A stretch of 64,000 nt of DNA from NCBI RefSeq assembly GCF_000761485.1, contig NZ_JPMX01000003.1, forward strand, positions 1-64,000, given 5' to 3'. Under the pieces are notes generated by a model. That model was not told the origin of the DNA. It saw only the letters and a list, made by a program, of their open reading frames with translations, and made no database searches. A program made the position numbers and the translations under genes. Below, piece after piece: positions 17,122 to 27,305 of the stretch (positions are counted from its first letter, which is position 1; the number at the start of each line of letters is the position of its first letter). The DNA comes from Modestobacter caceresii (lineage in GTDB: Bacteria; Actinomycetota; Actinomycetes; Mycobacteriales; Geodermatophilaceae).

Positions 17122-17898
17122 ATGACGGCGGTGCCCCAGCCCAGCCCCAGCGCTGACCGGGACACCGCCGACGCCCGGGACGCCGCTGACCGCGGAGACG
17201 CCGCGGACGCCAGGGACACTGCTGACACCAGGCCCCGGTTCACCATCGGCGAGGTGCTGTCCGCCCTGCGCGGCGACTTCCCGGACGTGACGATCAGCAA
17301 GATCCGCTACCTGGAGTCCGAGGAGCTGGTCCACCCGCAGCGGACGCCGTCGGGCTACCGGAAGTTCTCCGTCTCCGACGTGGCCCGACTCCGCTACGTG
17401 CTGGCCGCCCAGCGGGACCAGTACCTGCCGTTGCGGGTCATCAAGGAGCACCTGGACGCCCTGGACCGGGGGGAGCCGGTGCCCGGCGGCGGGACCGCCG
17501 GCGGGGTGGCCGGCCAACCGGTCGGGACCGCCCCCCTGCCCGGCCCCGAGTTCGCGGCGGCCGCCGGCCTGACGGAGGCCCAGCTGGCCGACTGCGTCCA
17601 GTTCGGGCTGCTCAACGCCGACTCCCAGGGCCGGCACCGCGTCACCGACCTGCCCGTGGGCCGCGCCGTTGCCGGCCTGGCCCGGCACGGCATCGAACCG
17701 CGGCACCTGCGGGTGTACCGGACGGCGGCGGAGCGGGAGGCCGCCCTGCTCGAGCAGCTGGTGGCCCCGGTGCTGCTGGCGCGCTCCGAGGAGGCTCGCG
17801 CCCGGGCCGGTGAGCAGCTCCAGGAGCTGGCCGCGCTGTCGGCACAACTGCACGGCGGGCTGCTGGAGTCGCGCCTGCGCGAGGTCCTCGGCGGCTGA
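17122..17898 (+). CDS. ftsR: MerR family transcriptional regulator FtsR
   Basis: A 258-residue MerR-like regulator, orthologous by sequence and position to Rv1828/FtsR. The N-terminal 35 residues are Asp/Ala/Arg repeats (DTADARDAADRGDAADARD), followed by the winged HTH FTIGEVLSALR...ISKIRYLESEELVHPQRTPSGYRKFS and a long C-terminal ligand/dimer region. In Corynebacterium FtsR activates ftsZ. ATG 17122 is preferred over GTG 17089, but neither has a strong Shine-Dalgarno. Confidence 0.88.
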   Translation: MTAVPQPSPSADRDTADARDAADRGDAADARDTADTRPRFTIGEVLSALRGDFPDVTISKIRYLESEELVHPQRTPSGYRKFSVSDVARLRYVLAAQRDQYLPLRVIKEHLDALDRGEPVPGGGTAGGVAGQPVGTAPLPGPEFAAAAGLTEAQLADCVQFGLLNADSQGRHRVTDLPVGRAVAGLARHGIEPRHLRVYRTAAEREAALLEQLVAPVLLARSEEARARAGEQLQELAALSAQLHGGLLESRLREVLGG

Positions 17899-18016
17899 CC
17901 CCTGGCGTACCGTTGCGGGGGTGCGGGCACCCCTGGCGCACCGGCCGGCCGCCGCGCGGTGGACGGTCGGGGAGCCGGCGGGTGACGACGGGGAAGTCAG
18001 CGGAGGGGAGCCAGAC

Positions 18017-18502
18017 GTGCAGGAGCTCAGAGTCGTCGGCGTCCGGGTGGAGCTGCCCGGCAACCAGCCCATCCTGCTGCTCAAGGAGACCCAGGGGGAG
18101 CGGTACCTGCCGATCTGGATCGGCGCGACCGAGGCCGCGGCGATCGCCTTCGAACAGCAGGGCGTCCGGCCGGCCCGGCCGATGACCCACGACCTGCTGC
18201 GCGAGGTCGTCACGGCCCTCGGCGCCACGCTGGAGGCCGTCCACATCACCGAGATGCGCGACGGCATCTACCTCGCGGAGCTGCAGTTCGGCGACGAGCG
18301 CACGGTGAGCGCCCGCCCGTCCGACGCCGTCGCCCTCGCCGTCCGCACCGGTGCGCCCATCTACGGCGCCGAGGCCCTGCTCGACGAGGTCGGGATCGAG
18401 ATCCCCGACGAGCAGGAGGACGAGGTGGAGAAGTTCCGCGAGTTCCTGGACAACATCAGCCCCGAGGACTTCGGCGCCGGGTCGGGCTCCGGCGGCAGCT
18501 GA
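18017..18502 (+). CDS. Bifunctional nuclease family protein (Rv1829-like)
   Basis: GTG 18017 has GGAGGGGAG upstream and gives 161 residues beginning VQELRVVGVRVELPGNQPIL. The Bfn (DUF151) core is complete: YLPIWIGATEAAAIAFEQQG, RPMTHDLLREVV, and SARPSDAVALAVRTGAPIY, followed by an acidic tail. The plant founder member has DNase/RNase activity; bacterial members are uncharacterised for the most part. It is conserved between the two MerR genes in actinobacteria. Confidence 0.9.
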   Translation: MQELRVVGVRVELPGNQPILLLKETQGERYLPIWIGATEAAAIAFEQQGVRPARPMTHDLLREVVTALGATLEAVHITEMRDGIYLAELQFGDERTVSARPSDAVALAVRTGAPIYGAEALLDEVGIEIPDEQEDEVEKFREFLDNISPEDFGAGSGSGGS

Positions 18503-18562
18503 GCCGCCGGCTCCCCGGAGCCACCCGCGCGGGTGAGTCCAGCGACACGCCGCGTCCCTCGG

Positions 18563-18591
18563 TTGACCGTGCCCCGGCCCCCGCCTACGGT
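18563..18591 (+). promoter_or_regulatory. Sigma-70 type promoter for the MerR gene
   Basis: TTGACC (18563-18568), 17-nt spacer, TACGGT (18586-18591): near-consensus actinobacterial SigA promoter in the 272-bp gap. The predicted start near 18598 leaves a 177-nt leader before GTG 18775. Confidence 0.65.
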
Positions 18592-18774
18592 CAGCGAATC
18601 ACGTGCGTGGAAGTCCCTGAGTCGCGCCCGTGACCGTTCCCAGCGACAGCACGGGAACGGCCCAGGTGCTGGGTGTCGGAGTCGAGGAGGCGCTGGAGTG
18701 AGCGGGCCCGCGATCGACGGCACGAACCCAGCAGCGCCGCGACCGCGGCAGATGAGCGCCAGCGAGGAGTGCCC

Positions 18775-19347
18775 GTGAGCGACCAGGACAACGGTTCACA
18801 GGGTCAGCTGTTCAGCGACGCAGCGGTGGGCGTCCCCTCCTACGACGAGGTCGACACCGACGTCGTCGGCTACCGCGGCCCGACGGCGTGCGCCGCCGCC
18901 GGCATCACCTACCGGCAGCTGGACTACTGGGCGCGCACCGGGCTGGTCGCACCGTCCGTGCGGACCGCCACCGGGTCGGGCACGCAGCGGCTCTACTCCT
19001 TCCGCGACATCCTGGTGCTCAAGGTCGTGAAACGGCTGCTGGACACCGGCGTCTCGCTGCAGAACATCCGCAAGGCCGTCGACCACCTGCGCACCCGCGG
19101 GGTCAAGGACCTCGCCAACATCACGCTGCTCTCCGACGGCGCCACCGTCTACGAGTGCACCTCGGCCGAGGAGGTCGTCGACCTGCTCGCCGGCGGCCAG
19201 GGCGTCTTCGGCATCGCGGTCTCCGGGGCCCTCCGGGAGCTCTCCGGGGAGCTCGCGGAGCTGCCGGCCGAGCGGCTGGACGGGGGCGGCTCCGTCGCCG
19301 ACGACGAGCTGTCCGCCCGCCGCCGCCGGCGCGCCGCCTCGGCCTAG
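18775..19347 (+). CDS. MerR family transcriptional regulator (Rv1830/ResR-like)
   Basis: GTG 18775 with GAGGAG upstream gives 190 residues, VSDQDNGSQGQLF. The MerR winged HTH spans about residues 28-100: GYRGPTACAAAGITYRQLDYWARTGLVAPS, then RLYSFRDILVLKVVKRLLDTGVSLQNIRKAV. The rest includes a conserved VFGIAVSGALREL segment and a basic RRRRR tail. The mycobacterial ortholog Rv1830 (ResR/McdR) influences growth and division. The longer upstream frame is dismissed because its N-terminus is unrelated. Confidence 0.9.
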   Translation: MSDQDNGSQGQLFSDAAVGVPSYDEVDTDVVGYRGPTACAAAGITYRQLDYWARTGLVAPSVRTATGSGTQRLYSFRDILVLKVVKRLLDTGVSLQNIRKAVDHLRTRGVKDLANITLLSDGATVYECTSAEEVVDLLAGGQGVFGIAVSGALRELSGELAELPAERLDGGGSVADDELSARRRRRAASA

Positions 19348-19518
19348 GCCACACCCCGCCGGCCTCGGCCCGCTCTCAGCTCCCGTCCGCAGGCGGCTCG
19401 ACCCTGCCGTGTGCGGCTCGACCCTCGGGCAGGCCGGCTCCGGCGTCGAGGTCGACCCGGCGCGGCCGCGGTCGAGCCACCTCGGCCTGGACGGCCCGAG
19501 CCGCTGACCTCGCGCTGG

Positions 19519-19524
19519 TACCGT
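19519..19524 (+). promoter_or_regulatory. Extended -10 TGG-TACCGT before gcvP, probable leaderless start
   Basis: TACCGT with an upstream TGG ends 7 nt before GTG 19532. There is no Shine-Dalgarno, so a leaderless mRNA is likely. Confidence 0.5.
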
Positions 19525-19531
19525 CCCAGCA

Positions 19532-22546
<3,015 letters not shown>

Positions 22547-22598
22547 CACGCCGGGAAGGGGTCGACGGCGCGGCCCGGAAGGTGCACGATCCCCGTGC

Positions 22599-23474
22599 AT
22601 GGGGACCCTGGTACGTCGGTCGTCGGTCGGTGTGGTAGCGCTCGTCGGGACGGCGGTCCTGACCTCCTGTGCGAGCCAGCTGGGCGCCGCCGGTCCCACC
22701 GCGGTCAGCGAGGCGGCCGCCTCCGGCAGCGTCGCGCCGGCCGCCGACGAGGCCGCCGCGGAGGAGCTGGCCGGCGCGCTGCTGCCGGAGTCCGCGTTCG
22801 GCCCGGACGCCACGGTGCTGCAGCTCCCGTCGGAGTGGGTCGGCCCCTGGTCGGGGTCCTGGGCCGGGCCGTGGTCGGGTGACGGGTCCTGGGGCGGCCA
22901 CCGCGGCTGGGGCGGCCACCACGGCTGGGGCGGCCACCACTGGTGGGGCGGCCACCACTGGTGGGGCGATGCGGACGGCACCGATGCGGACGGCACCGTC
23001 GAGGACGGCACGGCAGCGGAGCCGTCGGTCGAACCGGCCGCCTGCGCTGACGCGCTGGCCGCCCTCCCGACGCTCGAGGACGAGGAGATGCCGGCGGTCG
23101 CGGCCCAGGTGGCCGCCACCGATCAGCAGCGGACCTTCCAGGTGGTCGCCGAGGGGCCGGCCGTCGAGGGGCTGGAGCTGCCGGCCGACCAGCTCGTCCA
23201 GGCCTGCGCGGACGCGACCGTCGACGTGCCCTGGGGGATGCAGGTCGGGATCGGCCTGTCGGCGCTGGACGTCCCGGAGCGCGGGGACTCCGCTGCCGGG
23301 CTGGCGGTCACGATGACCCACCCGGTCGGCACGGTCTCGATGCTGGTCGCTGTGGTCACCGACGGCCCGCGCGCGGTCATGCTGAGCCAGACCGGCACCG
23401 CGGACGCTGCGCTGGACCAGGCCGCGTTCGTCACGCTGCTCACCCAGGCCGCCGACGCCGCAGGCGTGGGCTGA
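22599..23474 (+). CDS. Putative lipoprotein with Gly-His-Trp repeats
   Basis: From ATG 22599, 291 residues. The N-terminus MGTLVRRSSVGVVALVGTAV then LTSC is a lipobox, so the protein is probably lipid-anchored. Residues about 88-126 form a Trp/Gly/His tract: WSGDGSWGGHRGWGGHHGWG and two GGHHWWG units. A C-terminal 150-residue domain (two Cys, AACADALAALP and LVQACADATVDV, possibly disulfide-bonded) faintly resembles mycobacterial PknH-type extracellular sensor domains. The His/Trp tract could bind metal or heme. No function can be assigned; there is no strong Shine-Dalgarno. Confidence 0.72.
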   Translation: MGTLVRRSSVGVVALVGTAVLTSCASQLGAAGPTAVSEAAASGSVAPAADEAAAEELAGALLPESAFGPDATVLQLPSEWVGPWSGSWAGPWSGDGSWGGHRGWGGHHGWGGHHWWGGHHWWGDADGTDADGTVEDGTAAEPSVEPAACADALAALPTLEDEEMPAVAAQVAATDQQRTFQVVAEGPAVEGLELPADQLVQACADATVDVPWGMQVGIGLSALDVPERGDSAAGLAVTMTHPVGTVSMLVAVVTDGPRAVMLSQTGTADAALDQAAFVTLLTQAADAAGVG

Positions 23475-23484
23475 GCCGACCCGA

Positions 23485-23685
23485 TCAGCCGGCGGAGGCG
23501 CCGGCCAGGGCCCAGGGGCGGGTCAGCACGACCTGACCGTCCGGGAGCAGTTCGCCGTCGTCGTCGAACACGACCACGCCGTTGCACAGCAGCGTCCACC
23601 CCTGTTCGGGACGGCGGTGCAGCGGCACGGCCAGCACGCGGCCGTCTGCCGTGGGCGGGGGACAGGTCGAGGGGTGCGAGCACAT
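23485..23685 (-). CDS. DUF5999 family small protein
   Basis: A 66-residue protein MCSHPSTCPPPTADGRVLAV with the family core PEQGWTLLCNGVVVFDDDGELLPDG, matching the DUF5999 family common in actinobacteria. Function is unknown. It is easily missed because longer spurious frames cover it on both strands. It sits convergent to the lipoprotein gene, 11 bp from its stop. Confidence 0.85.
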   Translation of the reverse strand: MCSHPSTCPPPTADGRVLAVPLHRRPEQGWTLLCNGVVVFDDDGELLPDGQVVLTRPWALAGASAG

Positions 23686-23827
23686 CGGGGTCCACTCCAG
23701 GGGAAGCGAGGCAGGGTGCGGCCGCGGCGCTGCGGTGAGCCGAGTGTGCGCCGCGTCACTCTCGGCGGGCGGGGACGCGACCTCACGACGTCGGCGGGCG
23801 TGCTCGGCACTTCCTGCCAGCGGACGC

Positions 23828-24790
23828 TCAGAGCTTGCGCAGCAGCACCCGTCGCACGGAGTGGTCGGCGGCCTTCTGCAGCACCAGGCGCGCCCGGGAC
23901 CGGGTGGGGGCGATGTTGAGGCGGAGGTTCGGCTCGTTGACCGCCTCCCAGATCCCCCGCGCCGTCGTCGTGGCCTGCTCGTCGGTGAGGTCGGCGAAGC
24001 GGTGGAAGTACGCGCCGGAGTCCTGGAACGCCGTGCGGCGCAGCGCGAGGAAGCGCTCCACGTACCACTGGGAGATGTCGTGCTCGGTGGCGTCGACGTA
24101 GACGGAGAAGTCGAAGAAGTCCGAGAGGAAGACCTCGGGCACCCGGCCGTCGTTGCGCGCGCCGGCCTGCAGCACGTTGAGCCCCTCCAGCACCAGCACG
24201 TCGGGGGAGTCGACGACCTGCCGCTCGTCGGGGAGCACGTCGTAGTACTGGTGGGAGTAGAGCGGGGCGCTGACCGCCGGCTTGCCGGACTTCACGTCGG
24301 CCAGGAAACGCAGCAGCGCCCGCCGGTCGTAGCTCTCCGGGAAGCCCTTGCGGCCGAGCAGGCCGCGGGACTCCAGGACGGCGTTGGGCAGCAGGAAGCC
24401 GTCGGTGGTGACCAGGTCGACCCGCGGGGTGTCCGGGGCGGCGGCCAGCAGCGCCTGCAGCAGCCGCGCGGTGGTGCTCTTGCCGACGGCCACGCTGCCG
24501 GCCACGGCGATGACGAACGGGACCTTCGCGGTGCGCGCACCGAGGAACTGGGTCTGGGCGGCCCACAGCCGCCGGCTCGCGGTGACGTGCAGGTGCAGCA
24601 GCCGGGCCAGGGGCAGGTAGACGGTGGAGACCTCGTCCAGGTCGATCCGGTCGCCGAGCGTGGCCAGCTGCCGGACGTCGGCGTCGTCCAGGGGCAGCTC
24701 ACCGCCGGCAGCCAGCGCCCGCCACGACTGTCGGTCGAACGCGGTGAAGGGCGAGACCTGCGCACGCGTTCCGGCCGTCACGGCGCCCAT
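23828..24790 (-). CDS. coaA: Type I pantothenate kinase
   Basis: A 320-residue CoaA with [14 protein letters not shown] at the start, the P-loop [10 protein letters not shown] at about residues 97-106, and the substrate region TDGFLLPN and [17 protein letters not shown]. It phosphorylates pantothenate, the first step of coenzyme A synthesis in the cytosol. It is monocistronic, divergent from the GNAT gene at 24883. Confidence 0.96.
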   Translation of the reverse strand: MGAVTAGTRAQVSPFTAFDRQSWRALAAGGELPLDDADVRQLATLGDRIDLDEVSTVYLPLARLLHLHVTASRRLWAAQTQFLGARTAKVPFVIAVAGSVAVGKSTTARLLQALLAAAPDTPRVDLVTTDGFLLPNAVLESRGLLGRKGFPESYDRRALLRFLADVKSGKPAVSAPLYSHQYYDVLPDERQVVDSPDVLVLEGLNVLQAGARNDGRVPEVFLSDFFDFSVYVDATEHDISQWYVERFLALRRTAFQDSGAYFHRFADLTDEQATTTARGIWEAVNEPNLRLNIAPTRSRARLVLQKAADHSVRRVLLRKL

Positions 24791-24869
24791 GGTGCCGTCT
24801 GCCTGCCGAGCGCCCCCCGACCGGGTGGGTCGGGGACGGCTGCCGGCCCGTCCTCCACCGCGGGGCCGC

Positions 24870-24875
24870 TAGGGT
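24870..24875 (+). promoter_or_regulatory. -10 box TAGGGT, probable leaderless GNAT transcript
   Basis: TAGGGT ends exactly 7 nt before GTG 24883; no Shine-Dalgarno is present. Confidence 0.5.
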
Positions 24876-24882
24876 CCGGGGC

Positions 24883-25713
24883 GTGTCGTCGCCCGGGCTG
24901 CTCGACCGGATCGAGCGCTACTTCGCCCTCGCCCCGCTGACGGAGGCCCGGGTGCACTCCGTGGGTGCGCTGCAGGTGCCGATCGGTCCGCCGGAGTGGC
25001 CGCACTCCGCCCGGCCGCGGCCCGGCTTCGAGGGCGAGGTCGCGGTGGACGACGTCCGGGCCGCGATCGCCCTGCAGGAGCGGGCCGGCCTGCCGGCGTC
25101 GCTGGAGTGGCTCGGCGACCGCTGCCGCGGCCTGGCCACGGTGGCGCGGGCAGCGGGGCTGGTGGTCGACGAGCTGCCGCTGCTGGTGGCCGACGACCCG
25201 GTCGAGGTGCTGCTGCCCAGCGAGGTGCGGCTCTACCTGGTGGGCGCCGACGACCCGCGGCTGGGCCTGTACCAGCGGCTGGCCGCGCTGGCGTTCGCCA
25301 CGCCCGCCGGCGCACCGGCGGACGACGCCCCCCGGGACACCCCGGAGGTGGCCCGGGACGACCCCGGCCCGGCCGCCGTCCCGCCGACCGAGGTGCTGCG
25401 CGACCGCGTCGCGTCGGGCTCGACGGTGATGATGGTGGCCGTCGAAGACGGCGAGCCGGTCGCCATCGGCTCGCACCAGCCGGTGCAGGTCGACGGCACC
25501 GAGATCAGCGAGGTCGTCGGCGTGGCCACCCTGCCCCGGTTCCGTGGCCGCGGGCTGGGGGCCGGGCTCACCTCGGCCCTGGTCGAGCACGCCCGGCAGA
25601 CGGCCGACCTGGTCTTCCTCTCCGCCGGCGACGACGACGTGGCCCGGGTCTACGAGCGAGCGGGCTTCGCCCGGGTGGCCACCAGCTGCGTCGCGGAGCG
25701 TCCGTCCGGCTGA
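24883..25713 (+). CDS. GNAT family N-acetyltransferase
   Basis: A 276-residue protein. The C-terminal half carries the acetyl-CoA-binding GNAT motif: EVVGVATLPRFRGRGLGAGL (R-x-x-G-x-G/A), followed by VEHARQT and VYERAGFARVA. The N-terminal 110 residues (SPGLLDRIERYFALAPL...) are a divergent GNAT-like half, as in duplicated actinobacterial acetyltransferases. The substrate is unknown. Confidence 0.85.
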   Translation: MSSPGLLDRIERYFALAPLTEARVHSVGALQVPIGPPEWPHSARPRPGFEGEVAVDDVRAAIALQERAGLPASLEWLGDRCRGLATVARAAGLVVDELPLLVADDPVEVLLPSEVRLYLVGADDPRLGLYQRLAALAFATPAGAPADDAPRDTPEVARDDPGPAAVPPTEVLRDRVASGSTVMMVAVEDGEPVAIGSHQPVQVDGTEISEVVGVATLPRFRGRGLGAGLTSALVEHARQTADLVFLSAGDDDVARVYERAGFARVATSCVAERPSG

Positions 25714-25727
25714 GCCGCAGAGCGGCT

Positions 25728-25768
25728 GTCCGGCTGGGGCGGCCGGAGCCCCGCCGCCCCAGCCGGAC
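25728..25768. terminator. Strong bidirectional terminator hairpin
   Basis: Perfect 16-bp stem gtccggctggggcggc / gccgccccagccggac with a 9-nt loop, between convergent GNAT and PEBP genes. Confidence 0.75.
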
Positions 25769-25774
25769 GACGGG

Positions 25775-26314
25775 TCACTGCACCTCGTAGGTCGCCACCA
25801 GGGTGGCCCGGGCGAGGGTGTGGCTGAACAGGTTGAACCCCAGGTAGGCTGGGCTCGCCTCGGCCGGCACGCCCAGGTCGTCGGTGTCCAGCGCGTGGAC
25901 GACGACGAAGTACCGGTGCCGACCGTGCCCGGCCGGCGGGGCCGCTCCGACGTAGCCGGGGAACCCGGCGTCGTTGCGCAGCTGCACCGCGCCGTCCGGC
26001 AGCCCGCCGTCCGCGGCACCGCTGGGGAGCTCGGTCACCGAGGCCGGGAGGCCGGCCACCACCCAGTGCCAGAAGCCGCTGGCGGTCGGGGCGTCGGGGT
26101 CGTAGACGGTGACCGCGAAGCCGCGGGTCTCGGCCGGGAACCCGGACCAGCTCAGCTGCGGTGACCGGTCCCCGCCTCCGGGCACGCCCATCTTCCCGCT
26201 GACGTGCGGCTGGGGCATCGGCTCGCCGTCGGTGAGGTCGGCGCTGGTCACCTGGAAGGCGGGCACGGGGGGCAGGAACTCGTAGGGGTCGGGCGGGGTC
26301 GGTCGACCGGCCAT
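25775..26314 (-). CDS. YbhB/YbcL family Raf kinase inhibitor-like protein (PEBP)
   Basis: A 179-residue phosphatidylethanolamine-binding-like protein. Family marks are [56 protein letters not shown] (the DPDAP and WHW anion-site residues), and [11 protein letters not shown]. Bacterial members are cytosolic, with poorly known ligands. It is transcribed divergently from the HAD/GH65 pair; the shared 260-bp gap holds the 15-bp motif at 26445. Confidence 0.92.
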   Translation of the reverse strand: MAGRPTPPDPYEFLPPVPAFQVTSADLTDGEPMPQPHVSGKMGVPGGGDRSPQLSWSGFPAETRGFAVTVYDPDAPTASGFWHWVVAGLPASVTELPSGAADGGLPDGAVQLRNDAGFPGYVGAAPPAGHGRHRYFVVVHALDTDDLGVPAEASPAYLGFNLFSHTLARATLVATYEVQ

Positions 26315-26444
26315 GCCGGGTCCTCCTCGGGTCGTCGGGCTCCCCGGCAGTCCCGCCGGCGAGCGGGGGCGTGGTGCCCGCCGCCGACCCTAGGCAGCCG
26401 CGCCCGCCGGCGCCCAGCGAGCTCCGCGACTCCGACGGTGGACC

Positions 26445-26459
26445 GTTATCCCCAACAAC
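26445..26459 (+). promoter_or_regulatory. 15-bp motif CCGTTATCCCCAACA, copy A
   Basis: In the divergent gap between PEBP and HAD-GH65. Identical copies occur at about 36995 and 58849 (reverse). Presumed binding site of an unknown factor. Confidence 0.45.
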
Positions 26460-26560
26460 GGCGCCACAAGACCAGCTCGCGTCCCCGGCCACCGTTCCCT
26501 CCGGGCACGGCTCAGCAAGGGAGGTGGGCCGCCCGAGAGGTCCTGTCGATCATCTCGCCG

Positions 26561-26566
26561 TAGCGT
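26561..26566 (+). promoter_or_regulatory. -10 box TAGCGT, decides the HAD start
   Basis: TAGCGT ends 7 nt before GTG 26574, which favours this start over GTG 26565 inside the promoter. Confidence 0.45.
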
Positions 26567-26573
26567 GTCGGGC

Positions 26574-27305
26574 GTGCTGGGACTCCCTGACGACATCCGG
26601 GCCTGCCTGTTCGACCTCGACGGGGTCCTGACGCAGACGGCCAAGGTCCACCAGGCTGCCTGGAAACGGACCTTCGACGAGTTCCTGCGCAGCCGCGACC
26701 CGGGGGCGGCGGAGTTCAGCGCCGACGACTACAACCAGTACGTCGACGGCAAGCCGCGCAAGGACGGCGTCCGTGACTTCCTGACCAGCCGGGGGATCAC
26801 CCTGCCCGAGGGCAGCGACGACGACCTCGCCGACGCGCCCACCGTGGCCGGCGTCGCGACGCGGAAGAACGAGCTGATCATGGCCGAGCTGGACGAGCAC
26901 GGCGTGCAGGTCTACGAGGGCTCGATGCGGTACCTGCGGGCGGCGCGGGACGCCGGCCTGGCCACCGCCGTCGTCACGGCGTCGGCCAACGGGGAGCACG
27001 TGGTCGCGGTCGCCGGGTTCGCCGACCTCATCGACGCCCGGGTCGACGGCGTGGTCGCCGCCACCGAGGGGCTGCGCGGCAAGCCGGCCCCGGACACCTT
27101 CCTGGCCGGCGCACGGGCCCTCGGCGTCGAGCCGGCGCAGGCCGCGGTCTTCGAGGACGCCCTCTCCGGGGTCGCCGCCGGGCGGGCCGGTGGGTTCGGC
27201 TACGTCGTCGGGGTCGACCGGGTGGGCCAGGCCGACGGGCTGCGCGAGCGCGGCGCCGACGTCGTCGTCACCGACCTGGACCAGCTCCTGGGGGAGACCC
27301 CGTGA
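26574..27305 (+). CDS. Beta-phosphoglucomutase family HAD hydrolase
   Basis: A 243-residue HAD protein with motif I CLFDLDGVLTQT (DxDGVLT of the PGMB group), motif II T/S in VVTASANGEHV, the conserved lysine in GKPAPDTFLAG and acidic motif VFEDALSGVAAG. Its partner, a GH65 phosphorylase, starts 4 nt before its stop (GTGA overlap). In such pairs the phosphorylase releases beta-glucose-1-phosphate and the mutase converts it to glucose-6-phosphate. Confidence 0.93.
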   Translation: MLGLPDDIRACLFDLDGVLTQTAKVHQAAWKRTFDEFLRSRDPGAAEFSADDYNQYVDGKPRKDGVRDFLTSRGITLPEGSDDDLADAPTVAGVATRKNELIMAELDEHGVQVYEGSMRYLRAARDAGLATAVVTASANGEHVVAVAGFADLIDARVDGVVAATEGLRGKPAPDTFLAGARALGVEPAQAAVFEDALSGVAAGRAGGFGYVVGVDRVGQADGLRERGADVVVTDLDQLLGETP

